Shown: positions 54,340 to 62,880, counted from the stretch's first letter. The stretch is DNA of 64,000 nt from Arthrobacter sp. 35W (GCF_000482545.1 NZ_KI519454.1:2082954-2146953); one strand, 5' to 3'. Program-made: numbers and translations. The notes: a model not told the origin generated them from the letters alone.

Positions 54340-55644
54340 ATGTCCAAAAACATCTCCCTTCGCAGCCTCGGCGCCCTTGCCGCCGGAGCCCTGCTGCTCT
54401 CCGGATGCTCCGCATCCGCCGGCACAGACCCCCAGGCCGCCGTCGCCACAGCAGCCACAGACATCTCCACCTGCAATCCGGCACAGAGCCCCATCAGCGT
54501 CACCTTCGGCCCCCAGGCCAAGGAGTCCGTTGCCATCGCCGCGGCCAGCCTGGAAGCCAAATACCCGGGGCTGAAAGTCTCGGCCACGCCGACGTCGACC
54601 AGCAGCTATGACGACCTCACCAAGTCAGTGGTCGCAGACATCGCCGTGGGCAAGCGCCCCGATGTGATCATGACCGGCCTGGGCCAGCTGAAGTTCTGGG
54701 TCGACACCTACTCCCCCGCACCGATCAATGTCGATGCCCTGCCAGCCGGGTACCAGAAGCAGTTCCTGGGCGCCGGCACCGTCAGCGACACCGTGTACCT
54801 TGCCCCCGCCCAGATCTCCGCCCCCGTCCTGCTGGTCAACCAAAGCGCCCTGGACGCCGCTGGAGCCGGCAAAGCCGCCGACATCAAGACCCTGGCCGAT
54901 CTGAAGGCAGCGGCCGAGAAGGTCAGCGCGAAGACAGGCGCCCCCTCCGTCAGCATCCCTGCACAGGGCCTCACCGACTGGTTCAGCCAGGCCTTCGTCC
55001 AGGGCTCCGGTGAGACCTTCGTGAACACCGACGGATCGGCCGGCTTTGGCTCGGACAAATCCGTGAAGGCGCTCTCGATCTGGCCGGAACTGAAGAACAA
55101 GAACCTCGAGCTCGGCGTCGGGGACCAGGATGCCATGGCCGCGTTCACCAGCGGCAAGGCGGCTTTCTTCGTCTACACCACATCGGTGATCGCCAGCCTG
55201 CAGAAGAGCATCGGCACCTCCTTCGACTGGATGCCTGTGGACCTGCCCAGCGTCGGCGGTGAAAAGGGTGCCCTGCCCGCCGGCGGCAACGGCTGGGTGG
55301 TGCTCAGCGACGAATCCTGCCGGGCCGCCTACTCCAACGCCCTCATCGGCGAACTCTTGTCCCCCGAGGCCGTGGCCGGGGCCAGCGGGACCTCCTACAG
55401 CTACATCCCCGTTAACGCCGACGCCGGAAAGTCCCTGCTGGCTAGCTCGGCCGCCACCCCGCAGCTGACCTATGCCTGGAGCTACGACAAGCCGCTGACC
55501 CCGTGGGGCGGCTTCGAGGGAAGCAAGGTGGCGCAGGTCAATGATGCGATCCGTTTGATGGCACAGCAGCTGCAGTCCGGTGCGGAGCCGGCCAAGGCCG
55601 TCAGCCAGGCAGCCGGCAGCGTCAACGCGATTGTGGGGAAGTAG
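54340..55644 (+). CDS. ABC transporter substrate-binding lipoprotein, phosphoester locus
   Basis: A 434-residue family 1 solute-binding lipoprotein. The signal peptide ends in lipobox LLSGC with Cys 23, and the ribosome site is TTAGGAG. The mature sequence (VTFGPQAKESVAIAAASLEAKYPGLKVSATPTS; VVADIAVGKRPDVIM) follows the UgpB/MalE fold. The surrounding phosphoesterase and HAD phosphatase suggest a phosphorylated or phosphodiester ligand such as a glycerophosphodiester, but I cannot see ligand residues. Confidence 0.88.
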   Translation: MSKNISLRSLGALAAGALLLSGCSASAGTDPQAAVATAATDISTCNPAQSPISVTFGPQAKESVAIAAASLEAKYPGLKVSATPTSTSSYDDLTKSVVADIAVGKRPDVIMTGLGQLKFWVDTYSPAPINVDALPAGYQKQFLGAGTVSDTVYLAPAQISAPVLLVNQSALDAAGAGKAADIKTLADLKAAAEKVSAKTGAPSVSIPAQGLTDWFSQAFVQGSGETFVNTDGSAGFGSDKSVKALSIWPELKNKNLELGVGDQDAMAAFTSGKAAFFVYTTSVIASLQKSIGTSFDWMPVDLPSVGGEKGALPAGGNGWVVLSDESCRAAYSNALIGELLSPEAVAGASGTSYSYIPVNADAGKSLLASSAATPQLTYAWSYDKPLTPWGGFEGSKVAQVNDAIRLMAQQLQSGAEPAKAVSQAAGSVNAIVGK

Positions 55645-55648
55645 CACC

Positions 55649-56767
55649 ATGACCTCCGTTGAACTTGCAGGAATACAGAAGAGCTTTGGCTCCGTGAAGG
55701 CGCTGGACGGCATCAACCTGGCAATCCACGACGGCGAGAACTTCGCCATCCTGGGCCCGTCCGGATCGGGAAAGTCGACGCTGCTGCGCGTCATTGCCGG
55801 GCTGGAAGACGCGGACGCCGGGACCGTCAGCTTCGGCGGGGTGCCTCAATCCAACGTCCCGCCGCACCTTCGTGACGCCGCCATTGTCTTCCAGCACTTT
55901 GCCCTGTACCCGCACCTGTCCTCGCTGGAGAACATCACCCTCGGTCTGCGCCACGGCCTGGGCCTGCCGAAGCAGGAGGCTGAGAACCGCGCACGGGAGG
56001 TTGCCTCACGCATGCAGGTGGAGCATTTGCTGCCCCGCAAGCCGAAGGAGATGTCCGGTGGCCAGCGCCAGCGGATCGCCCTGGCCCGCGCGTTGGCCCG
56101 CCGGAGCGGAATCGTGCTCCTCGATGAACCGTTGTCCGGACTGGACGCCCAGCTGCATGCGGTGCTTCGCCTGGAAATTGCCTCGCTGCTCCGCTCCGTC
56201 GGGGCAACGGGCATCAACGTGACCCACGACCAGCTTGACGCCATGGCCATGGCGGACCGCATTGCCGTGATCAACCACGGCCGCATCGAACAGCTTGGCA
56301 CCCCGGATGAGCTCTATGCAGTGCCGGAAACGCTGTTTGTTGCCTCGTTCATCGGCTCCCCTGCCATGAATCTGCTGCCGGTTGACGCAGCCTCCGCCAT
56401 GTCCGCCTTCGGACGGCACCGGGTGGAAGCTGGCCAGGACATTACGCTCGGGGTGCGTGCCGAGGACCTCCAGCTGGTGCCGACGCCGGATGAACCCGCC
56501 CGCCACGCAGATGACAGGTTCTGGAGCATCACCGGGACAGTGGGCCTGGTGGAGCCGACGGGCAAGGACCGTGTGGTGCAGTTGCTCACTGGAACCGGCC
56601 AGCCCCTCGCGTTCCGCTGCGAGGTGGCCCAGACACCAGCCATCGGCGCACGCGCAACGGTGGCCTGCCAGGCATCTGCGGTGCACGCCTACTCCACCAC
56701 TGACGGGCGTCGCCTCGGCAGCGCCGAGGCCGCCGGCGTTCTGCTGGAGAGCGAGGCGTTCGCATGA
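55649..56767 (+). CDS. ABC transporter ATP-binding protein, UgpC/MalK type
   Basis: A 372-residue ATPase that powers the adjacent permeases. Walker A is GPSGSGKST (36-44), Q-loop Q82, signature MSGGQ (135-139), Walker B LLDE with catalytic E160, and the switch His is in VTHDQ. The C-terminal 130 residues form the OB-fold (TOBE) regulatory domain found in CUT1 ATPases. ATG 55649 is 4 bp after the binding-protein stop. It could also serve the two ATPase-less importers in this window, though promiscuous MsiK-type ATPases are usually encoded alone. Confidence 0.92.
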   Translation: MTSVELAGIQKSFGSVKALDGINLAIHDGENFAILGPSGSGKSTLLRVIAGLEDADAGTVSFGGVPQSNVPPHLRDAAIVFQHFALYPHLSSLENITLGLRHGLGLPKQEAENRAREVASRMQVEHLLPRKPKEMSGGQRQRIALARALARRSGIVLLDEPLSGLDAQLHAVLRLEIASLLRSVGATGINVTHDQLDAMAMADRIAVINHGRIEQLGTPDELYAVPETLFVASFIGSPAMNLLPVDAASAMSAFGRHRVEAGQDITLGVRAEDLQLVPTPDEPARHADDRFWSITGTVGLVEPTGKDRVVQLLTGTGQPLAFRCEVAQTPAIGARATVACQASAVHAYSTTDGRRLGSAEAAGVLLESEAFA

Positions 56768-57399
56768 TGGATGGCTCCCTGGCCGACACCATGGTGATGT
56801 TCGACTGGAACGGCACCATCGTCCTGGACGCGGACCGGGCCCACGGGGCGCTCAACGCCGTCCTGCACAAGAGGGCCCTGCCCACGCTGGACGGCGAGCA
56901 GTTCACGGCACGGTTCAAGCTCCCCATGGCGGAGATGTTCGCCGCGCTGGGCGTGGACGGCACCGAGCTGGCAACGGCGGAGGATGAATGGAACGGCAGC
57001 ATGTCCAGCGCCACCACACGGCTGCGCAGCGGCGTTGCCACCTCGCTGCCAACCCTTTCCGAGGAGGGGGCCTGGCTAGGCGTGGTGTCGGCGGCGTCCG
57101 CCACGGCCGTGGCCTTTGACCAGCGCACCCTCGCGGTTCCGGCCGTGTGGCAGGTGGTGGAGGCGCCAATTGCAGACAAGCTGTCGCAGTTGAGCTCCCG
57201 CCGCGGCCAGCGGGCACGGGCGTTCTATGTCGGCGACACCGCCTATGACATGCAGTGCGCGGCGGCCGCCGGATACACGGCCATCGGTGTGGCCAATGGC
57301 TACGCCGCCGTCCGGACCCTGTGGGATGCAGGGGCCGAGCATGTGGTCGAGTCGTTGGAGGACGTCGCTTCGATCGTGCGGGACCGTTCGACCCCCTAG
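56764..57399 (+). CDS. HAD-superfamily phosphatase-like hydrolase
   Basis: A 211-residue HAD hydrolase with a small helical cap. Motif I is D14-W-N-G-T, so the acid/base Asp at the second position is replaced by Asn. Motif II is VVSAAS, motif III probably K179-like in APIADKLSQL, and motif IV is YVGDTAYDMQCA. Members dephosphorylate sugar phosphates or phosphoglycolate-like compounds. It overlaps the ATPase gene stop (ATGATG), which ties it to the transport operon. Confidence 0.85.
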   Translation: MMDGSLADTMVMFDWNGTIVLDADRAHGALNAVLHKRALPTLDGEQFTARFKLPMAEMFAALGVDGTELATAEDEWNGSMSSATTRLRSGVATSLPTLSEEGAWLGVVSAASATAVAFDQRTLAVPAVWQVVEAPIADKLSQLSSRRGQRARAFYVGDTAYDMQCAAAAGYTAIGVANGYAAVRTLWDAGAEHVVESLEDVASIVRDRSTP

Positions 57400-57400
57400 A

Positions 57401-57460
57401 CCGGTGATTGAGCCTGCCGAAATCCGGTGAGACAGGAGTGTCTCCAAGCTCGACCACCGG
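57401..57460. repeat. REP-like interspersed inverted repeat between convergent genes
   Basis: CCGGTGATTGAGC (57401-57413) and GCTCGACCACCGG (57448-57460) are inverted copies matching at 11 of 13 positions. Both arms resemble the GGTGGTTGAGC-type intergenic element widespread in Micrococcales genomes, and TGCCGAAATC/GTGTCTCCAAG in the centre looks like its degraded core. It sits between the convergent HAD and esterase genes and may also stop transcription. Confidence 0.55.
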
Positions 57461-57476
57461 CCTGGGCCGTCCGGGG

Positions 57477-59033
57477 CTACTCGTCCCGGGCGGCCACCTC
57501 CCAGTCGGGGCCTATCACCATACGCCGGCTGGTGGCATCGTAGGCCGGCCAGACGGGGATGCCCGCGTGGTTCGGACTGCCCGTCCGGGCGAACGCGGCC
57601 CATGCCAGCGCCATGTTCCGCGAGGTCTGGTGCCGCGACTCGGCGGCCCCGGCAAAGACGGCCCTGTCGACATTGTGGAAGACGAAGGGCAGGTCCAGAC
57701 TGTGGGTGGCGCCCAGCAGCCCGTCCAGGATGCCGCCCTGGTGGGCAAACTCGTACACGAACACCGGTGCAGACTGCTCCGCCTTGGCTGCGGCCATCGC
57801 CTGCGCCGCCGCAGCAAAGGTGAAGCCGTTCACCACCCGGGCATACTGCAGGCGCACGGGCTCATCCGGCCGATCCCGCATGACCTTTTGCAACATGGTT
57901 GTGCCGTCATGGCCAAAATTGGCCCTCGCCAATTCCACCGCCTGAGCCTCGTCCAGCGTGGGGAACGCTGCGCTGCCCGCCATGAGCAGGCTGGGATCGT
58001 GGGTGGCAAATCCCAGCAGCATGGGAATCCCGTCGACGGCTGCGGACGCCCCGGCACTGAACGGGTGGGCGGCGACGACGTCGCCGTCGAGGGCGGGCCC
58101 CCAGCCAAAGGGCATCGCATTGGAGCCCGGATGCGGGTCCATGCCAAAGGCTGCACCCAAGGCGGGTGAGAGGCCGCGTTGGATCTCCAGCAGATCCCGC
58201 AGCGGCAAGGCCCGCCAGGCCTCGGCATCATCGAGGGCCACGCCTGCCCGCGCCGCCACCTCGCGGGCCTGCCCGGCAACGTCTTCCGGGGCCGCGACCG
58301 ACAGGATGGGCCCACTCATGTTGATCGCCTTGTGGAAGAGCCCCTGGGCAGAGGGCATGGCCATCAGTACGTTGACCTTTCCGCCGCCACCAGACTGGCC
58401 AAAGATGGTCACATTGTCCGGGTCGCCGCCGAAGGAGGCGATGTTGTCCCGGACCCACTGGAGAGCGGCCACCAGATCCAGCATTCCGGCGTTGGAAGCC
58501 CCCGCGTGCCCGTCCGCCCCGGCAAGATCCAGGGCCAGAAAGCCCATCAACCCCAGCCGGGCGTTGACCGTAACGACAACGACGTCGCCCAGCTGGGCAA
58601 GCTGGTCGCCGTGGTACAGAGCCGATCCGCCGGAACCGTGGACAAAGCCGCCGCCATGGAACCACACCATCACCGGGCGTGCGGCACCATCCAAGGAGGA
58701 CGGCGTCCACACATTGAGGTTGAGGCAGTCCTCGCTCATCCGGGCACCGTCCAGGGGATGGCCGCCTTTGATGTACATCAGATTGTGGACCTGCTGGGCG
58801 CTGTTGGACGAGCCGAGGCGGGTGTCCACCTGCGGCGGGGCGTCGCCAAAGGACAGGGCCTCGCGGACTCCGGCCCAGGCTTCCACCGGACGGGGCGGGG
58901 CGAAGCGGCCCTCCCCCGCCGTCGTCGCCCCGTACGGAATGCCCAGGTACGATTCAATCCCTCGGAAACGGATGCCGCGAAGCCGCCCGGCGGTGGTGTC
59001 GGTTTCGACGAAGGAGTTCTCCAGAGCCAGCAT
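57477..59033 (-). CDS. Type B carboxylesterase
   Basis: A 518-residue alpha/beta-hydrolase esterase. The family signatures are EDCLNLNVWTP (residues 101-111), the oxyanion loop WFHGGGFVHGSG and the nucleophile elbow FGQSGGGGK with S214. Glu and His of the triad lie in the C-terminal half. There is no signal peptide, so it acts in the cytoplasm. Its ATG shares one base with the stop of the upstream transporter gene, so uptake and ester cleavage are coupled. Confidence 0.92.
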   Translation of the reverse strand: MLALENSFVETDTTAGRLRGIRFRGIESYLGIPYGATTAGEGRFAPPRPVEAWAGVREALSFGDAPPQVDTRLGSSNSAQQVHNLMYIKGGHPLDGARMSEDCLNLNVWTPSSLDGAARPVMVWFHGGGFVHGSGGSALYHGDQLAQLGDVVVVTVNARLGLMGFLALDLAGADGHAGASNAGMLDLVAALQWVRDNIASFGGDPDNVTIFGQSGGGGKVNVLMAMPSAQGLFHKAINMSGPILSVAAPEDVAGQAREVAARAGVALDDAEAWRALPLRDLLEIQRGLSPALGAAFGMDPHPGSNAMPFGWGPALDGDVVAAHPFSAGASAAVDGIPMLLGFATHDPSLLMAGSAAFPTLDEAQAVELARANFGHDGTTMLQKVMRDRPDEPVRLQYARVVNGFTFAAAAQAMAAAKAEQSAPVFVYEFAHQGGILDGLLGATHSLDLPFVFHNVDRAVFAGAAESRHQTSRNMALAWAAFARTGSPNHAGIPVWPAYDATSRRMVIGPDWEVAARDE

Positions 59034-60367
59034 CAGCGGGCCGCCTCATCGATGGTGCGCAGCTGCATGTTCCGGGTTTCCGGCCCTCTCCATCCGGCCA
59101 CCGCAGCGATGAGCATGCAGGCGGAGGCGAAGATGGCCACCGGCAGCCAGCCGCCGGTCCCCTGGCCCGCAAGGGCCTGTTCGATGGCAGGGGCAAACCC
59201 GGCCACCAGGAAGCCCAGCTGGGTGCCAATGGCCACTCCCGTATACCGGACCTTCGTGGGGAACATTTCGGTGTACATCGAGGCGCCGACGGCGTTGGCG
59301 CCCGAGGCCACCGCACCGAAGACGCAGAGGATCAGGAAGGTCAGAACGATGTTGCCGGTGCTGACGATGGCGAACATCGGGAACCAGAGGATCGCTGCAC
59401 CGATGAGGGTGCCGGTGAAGACTGGACGCCGGCCCACCCGGTCGGACAGGCTGGCCCAGATCGGCTGGGCAATCAGGCCGACGACGCCGGCGAGCACCGA
59501 GGCGATGAGAAGTTGGCTTGCCGGGATCTTGACGGTTCCGGTGGCATAGCCGAGCAGGTAGACGCTCATGGTGCTGCCGCCCACGGCCAGGAAGCTGCAG
59601 CACACCACGCGGAGCACCGAGCGCCAGTGGTGGCGGAACACCTCGGCGATGGGAACCTTGGCGTCGTTGCGGGCCTCCTTGGTTTCCATGAAGGCATCCG
59701 TCTCATCCACACCCTTGCGGATGTAGAGGCTGATCAGCATCAGCGGTCCGGAAACCAGGAACGGGATGCGCCAGCCCCAGGACAACAGCGCTTCCTGGTC
59801 CATGCTGGAGACCAGAATGAAGGAAACGGAGGCAAGCAGCGTACCCAGGGCAGTGCCCTGCATCGTCCAACTGGTGTAGAGGCCGCGCTTGCCTTCCGGC
59901 GCATGCTCCAGGGAGAGCGAGTTGGAACCGGCCTGCTCGCCTCCCGCGGAGAGGCCCTGCAGCAGACGCAGGACCACCAGAATGATGGGGGCCGCGATGC
60001 CAATGGCCGCATACCCCGGCACCAGGCCGACGAGGAATGTTGCAACACCCATCAGATTCAGTGTGATCATGAGCGTGCGTTTGCGGCCGATCTTGTCACC
60101 GAGGCTGCCAAAGAGCAGGGCGCCGGCGGGCCGGGCAACGTAGGCCACACCAAAGGTGGCGAACGATGCCAACAGTGCGCCGGTGCTGCCCAACGGCGCA
60201 AAGAACACCTTGCCAAAGATGAGGGCGGAGGCTGTGGCAAAGAGGGTGAAGTCGAAGTATTCGACGGTGCTGCCGAACAGAGCGCTCAGCGCTGCGCGCT
60301 TCGCCATCCGGTTGTTGGGCTTGAGCGCTGTGGGCTGCGCCCCTGCAGGCTGGGTGGCCTGGACCAT
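59033..60367 (-). CDS. MFS transporter, metabolite:H+ symporter (MHS) type
   Basis: A 444-residue, 12-helix transporter. STVEYFDFTLFATASALIF in helix 1, the GSLGDKIGRKRTL loop and RLLQGLSAGGEQAGSNSLSLEHAP are hallmarks of the MHS group, which takes up organic acids, betaines or shikimate-like compounds. It is the first gene of a two-gene unit with the carboxylesterase and lies 130 bp downstream of a LysR gene on the same strand. The cargo is probably an ester or organic acid. Confidence 0.92.
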   Translation of the reverse strand: MVQATQPAGAQPTALKPNNRMAKRAALSALFGSTVEYFDFTLFATASALIFGKVFFAPLGSTGALLASFATFGVAYVARPAGALLFGSLGDKIGRKRTLMITLNLMGVATFLVGLVPGYAAIGIAAPIILVVLRLLQGLSAGGEQAGSNSLSLEHAPEGKRGLYTSWTMQGTALGTLLASVSFILVSSMDQEALLSWGWRIPFLVSGPLMLISLYIRKGVDETDAFMETKEARNDAKVPIAEVFRHHWRSVLRVVCCSFLAVGGSTMSVYLLGYATGTVKIPASQLLIASVLAGVVGLIAQPIWASLSDRVGRRPVFTGTLIGAAILWFPMFAIVSTGNIVLTFLILCVFGAVASGANAVGASMYTEMFPTKVRYTGVAIGTQLGFLVAGFAPAIEQALAGQGTGGWLPVAIFASACMLIAAVAGWRGPETRNMQLRTIDEAAR

Positions 60368-60454
60368 GGGTTTCTCCTTTGAAACACGGAAACGGACACG
60401 GCCGGCAACCGATTGCCAGCCATGTGATCCCCTTCACTGTCTCAAGGTGGTCCC

Positions 60455-60480
60455 ATAAGCGTCCAATACAAAGACGTTAT
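60455..60480. promoter_or_regulatory. Candidate LysR site upstream of the MHS transporter/esterase unit
   Basis: ATAAGC (60455-60460) and ACGTTAT (60474-60480) form an imperfect inverted repeat. Between them lies GCGTCCAATACAA (60459-60471), identical to the box upstream of the other LysR-linked MFS gene (22230-22242). It is located 60-80 bp downstream of nothing but the LysR start region, in the 130-bp gap before the MHS gene. Confidence 0.4.
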
Positions 60481-60497
60481 CCAACCAATAAGAATTC

Positions 60498-61403
60498 CTA
60501 ATGGGAGTGCGGCGAGGGCATGATGTTCTCTGCAATCTCCAGGACGCGGCCCAGCGCACCGAAGGCCTGGGTCGAGCGCCAAGCCACCACGGTGTTCAGT
60601 CTGCGGTCCACATCCGTCAATTCCAGGAACGACAGAGCGCCGGACGCTTCACCGGTGAAGCGCGTCGGCGCCACCGTGGCGCCGATGCCCGCCGCCACCA
60701 GGGCCATGACCGTCAAGGTGTCCGGGGCCTCCTGCACCACCCTCGGGCGGAATCCAGCATCGACGCAGGCTTCAATGGCTTCCTCCCGGAGTTGGAGTCC
60801 GGCATGCAGGTCCGTGAGAACAAAGGGCTCTTCGGCGAAGCGGGCCAAGGCCACCTTCTTCTCCCCTGCCAAGGGGTGGTCGGACGCCACCACCAGGCCC
60901 ATCCGGTCGGACCCAATCAATCGAGTGGAAATCCCCGGTACGCTGCGTTGCATGCCGGTGAAGCCAATGTCCAGACCGTCGGCCTGCAGCAGGTCCATGA
61001 TCCCGGCGCTGGAGTGGGAGGCGGTGATCCGAAGTTCAATCCCGGGATGCTTCTCCCGCACCGTTCTGGCGAGGCTGGCCACCGCCGCCGTCGACAGGGC
61101 ACCCGCAAAGCCGACCCGCACGAGGCCGCGGTCCACACTTCCAGCATTGAGTGCTGCCCGCATGGCCCTGTCAGCCATGTCCAACGTCTCGTGGCACAGC
61201 GGCAGAAAGCCCTCACCCGACGCCGTCAGCCGAACGGCCCTCGCGGAGCGGTCGATAAGCTCAACACCGATGTCCCGCTCCAGCTGCCGGATCTGCTGGC
61301 TCACAGCAGGCTGGGTCAGGTGGAGCCGTTGGGCGGCCCTGCCGTAATTGAGCTCGGCAGCCACCGCCACAAAGGTCCGCATCCATCGAAGTTCCACCGG
61401 CAC
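60498..61403 (-). CDS. LysR-family transcriptional regulator
   Basis: A 301-residue LysR protein: winged HTH MELRW-like N-terminus (PVELRWMRTFVAVAAELNYGRAAQRLHLTQPAVSQQIRQLERDIG) and a two-lobed effector domain. It lies upstream of the MHS transporter and esterase genes in the same direction. By position it is their regulator and probably senses the imported acid or the esterase product. Confidence 0.92.
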   Translation of the reverse strand: MPVELRWMRTFVAVAAELNYGRAAQRLHLTQPAVSQQIRQLERDIGVELIDRSARAVRLTASGEGFLPLCHETLDMADRAMRAALNAGSVDRGLVRVGFAGALSTAAVASLARTVREKHPGIELRITASHSSAGIMDLLQADGLDIGFTGMQRSVPGISTRLIGSDRMGLVVASDHPLAGEKKVALARFAEEPFVLTDLHAGLQLREEAIEACVDAGFRPRVVQEAPDTLTVMALVAAGIGATVAPTRFTGEASGALSFLELTDVDRRLNTVVAWRSTQAFGALGRVLEIAENIMPSPHSH

Positions 61404-61422
61404 AGCTTAGCCGGGAGTGGGA

Positions 61423-61833
61423 TCAGTGAACGGGCACAGGCGTCTGGTCCCTCAGGATCGCCTGGGCAGATGCGTCAACCAGGATTTCCTCGGCATGCTC
61501 GGCAATCCAGGTGACCAGGGGCTTCAGCACTGCAACCACGTCATCGCCTCGGCTGGTGAGGCTGTAGTCCACCCGCGGCGGGATCACCGGCCAGGCATCC
61601 CGGCGCACAAACCCATCAGCTTCCAGGGTCTTGAGCGTCTGTGCAAGCATCTTTTCACTGATGCCCTCCGCGCGGCGGCGCAGCTGGCTCCAGCGTTGCG
61701 GCCCGTCCGCCAGTGCCGCGAGAAGCAGGATGCCCCATTTGCTGGTGACGTGGTCCAGGACCGTCCGGCTGGGGCAGCCTGCGGGAAAGATGCCGCCAGG
61801 CACGGGGCTGTTGGTGGAGCTACTAACCGTCAT
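61423..61833 (-). CDS. HxlR/DUF24 redox-type regulator (QorR-like)
   Basis: A 136-residue winged-helix protein. The conserved N-terminal Cys is C20 in FPAGCPSRTVLDHV, the redox-sensing position in YodB, HypR and QorR, and WGILLLAALADGPQRWSQLRRRAEGISEKMLAQTLKTLEADGFVRR is the DNA-binding domain. It is divergent from an NmrA-type quinone oxidoreductase, the arrangement of qorR-qor2 in Corynebacterium. A quinone- or thiol-stress response is inferred. Confidence 0.88.
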   Translation of the reverse strand: MTVSSSTNSPVPGGIFPAGCPSRTVLDHVTSKWGILLLAALADGPQRWSQLRRRAEGISEKMLAQTLKTLEADGFVRRDAWPVIPPRVDYSLTSRGDDVVAVLKPLVTWIAEHAEEILVDASAQAILRDQTPVPVH

Positions 61834-61835
61834 GT

Positions 61836-61861
61836 AAGTACCTTACTTGAAAGTGCGTACT
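61836..61861. promoter_or_regulatory. Operator region of the QorR-like regulator
   Basis: AAGTA-CCT-TACTT (61836-61848) is a perfect 5-3-5 inverted repeat that begins 3 bp upstream of the regulator's start codon. A weaker AGT-GCGT-ACT (61852-61861) follows immediately. The pair sits in the 103-bp divergent gap and overlaps the regulator's leader, consistent with autorepression and control of the reductase. Confidence 0.6.
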
Positions 61862-61936
61862 CTCCTGTGGGAAGCATCTGGACGAGGCCACAGTTGGCAT
61901 GGATGACAGACACCCCCTTTGGTGAAAGGAACCATC

Positions 61937-62821
61937 ATGAGCATTGTTGTCACAGGAGCCACCGGCCAGCTCGGCCGTCTTGTTGTTGAGGAACTGCTGG
62001 AGCGAGGCATCCCCGCCGGCTCGATCGTGGCAGCCGGGCGCAACGCCGCCCGCCTTGGCGAATTGGCCGAGCGAGGCGTGCAGACCCGCACCATCGACTT
62101 CAGCGAGCCGGCCACCCTTAGGGAGGCGTTCGACGGCGCCAAGAAGGTGCTGCTCGTCTCCGGCAGCGAGCCCGGCCAGCGCCTGGACCAGCACCAGAAC
62201 GTGATCGACGCAGCCAAGGAGGCCGGCGTCGAACTTCTGGCCTACACGAGCGTCGCCAATGCCGGCACTACCACGATGGCGCTGGCTGCGGACCACCAGG
62301 CCACGGAGGCCGCCCTGCGGGAATCCGGTGTGCCCTTCACCCTGCTGCGCAACGGCTGGTACCTGGAGAACTACACGGCCCAGCTCGAAACCTTCATCGC
62401 CCACGGTGCCGTGTTTGGCAGCGCCGGCGAGGGCCGCGTCAGCGCGGCCACGCGTGCAGACTTCGCCCGGGCCGCCGCCGAGGTTCTGGCCGGTGAGGAC
62501 CACGCCGGAAAGGTGTATGAGCTCGGTGGCGACGATGCCTTCACCCTCGGTGAATTGGCCGGCGCGGTTGGCGCCGCCGCTGGCCAGCCGGTGGTCTACA
62601 CCGACCTGTCCGAGAAGGACTACAGCGCGGCGCTGGTAGCCGCGGGGCTGCCGGAACCCTATGCCGCGATCCTGGCCGACAGCGACCTGGGCATTGCGCG
62701 CGGAGACCTGCTGGTCACCAGCGGAGACCTGGCAACGCTGATCGGCCGCCCCACGGAATCGATGCACGACGCCGTTCGGGCGGCCTTCTCCGCCCTGGCC
62801 GGCAAGGCGGCCCAGAACTAG
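61937..62821 (+). CDS. NmrA-like NAD(P)H:quinone oxidoreductase (Qor2/YtfG type)
   Basis: A 294-residue Rossmann-fold protein. The nucleotide loop is TGATGQLGRLVVEEL (residues 6-20) and LLRNGWYLENY is typical of the NmrA/quinone-reductase-2 group. These enzymes reduce quinones by two electrons and so detoxify them. ATG 61937 follows GAAAGGA. The divergent QorR-like regulator with the redox Cys strongly suggests induction by quinones or oxidants such as diamide. Confidence 0.88.
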   Translation: MSIVVTGATGQLGRLVVEELLERGIPAGSIVAAGRNAARLGELAERGVQTRTIDFSEPATLREAFDGAKKVLLVSGSEPGQRLDQHQNVIDAAKEAGVELLAYTSVANAGTTTMALAADHQATEAALRESGVPFTLLRNGWYLENYTAQLETFIAHGAVFGSAGEGRVSAATRADFARAAAEVLAGEDHAGKVYELGGDDAFTLGELAGAVGAAAGQPVVYTDLSEKDYSAALVAAGLPEPYAAILADSDLGIARGDLLVTSGDLATLIGRPTESMHDAVRAAFSALAGKAAQN

Positions 62822-62833
62822 GCACGACAACTA

Positions 62834-62863
62834 TCCGTCCCGGCTGCATGCAGCCGGGACGGA
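62834..62863. terminator. Perfect 30-bp palindrome after the quinone reductase
   Basis: Two perfect 15-base arms meet at TGCATGCA with no spacer; outer bases are TCCGTCCC and GGGACGGA. It starts 12 bp after the reductase stop and lies before the convergent sigma-factor gene. It can fold on either strand; no T tract follows. Confidence 0.65.
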
Positions 62864-62880
62864 CCTGCGCTCTGCGCCAT

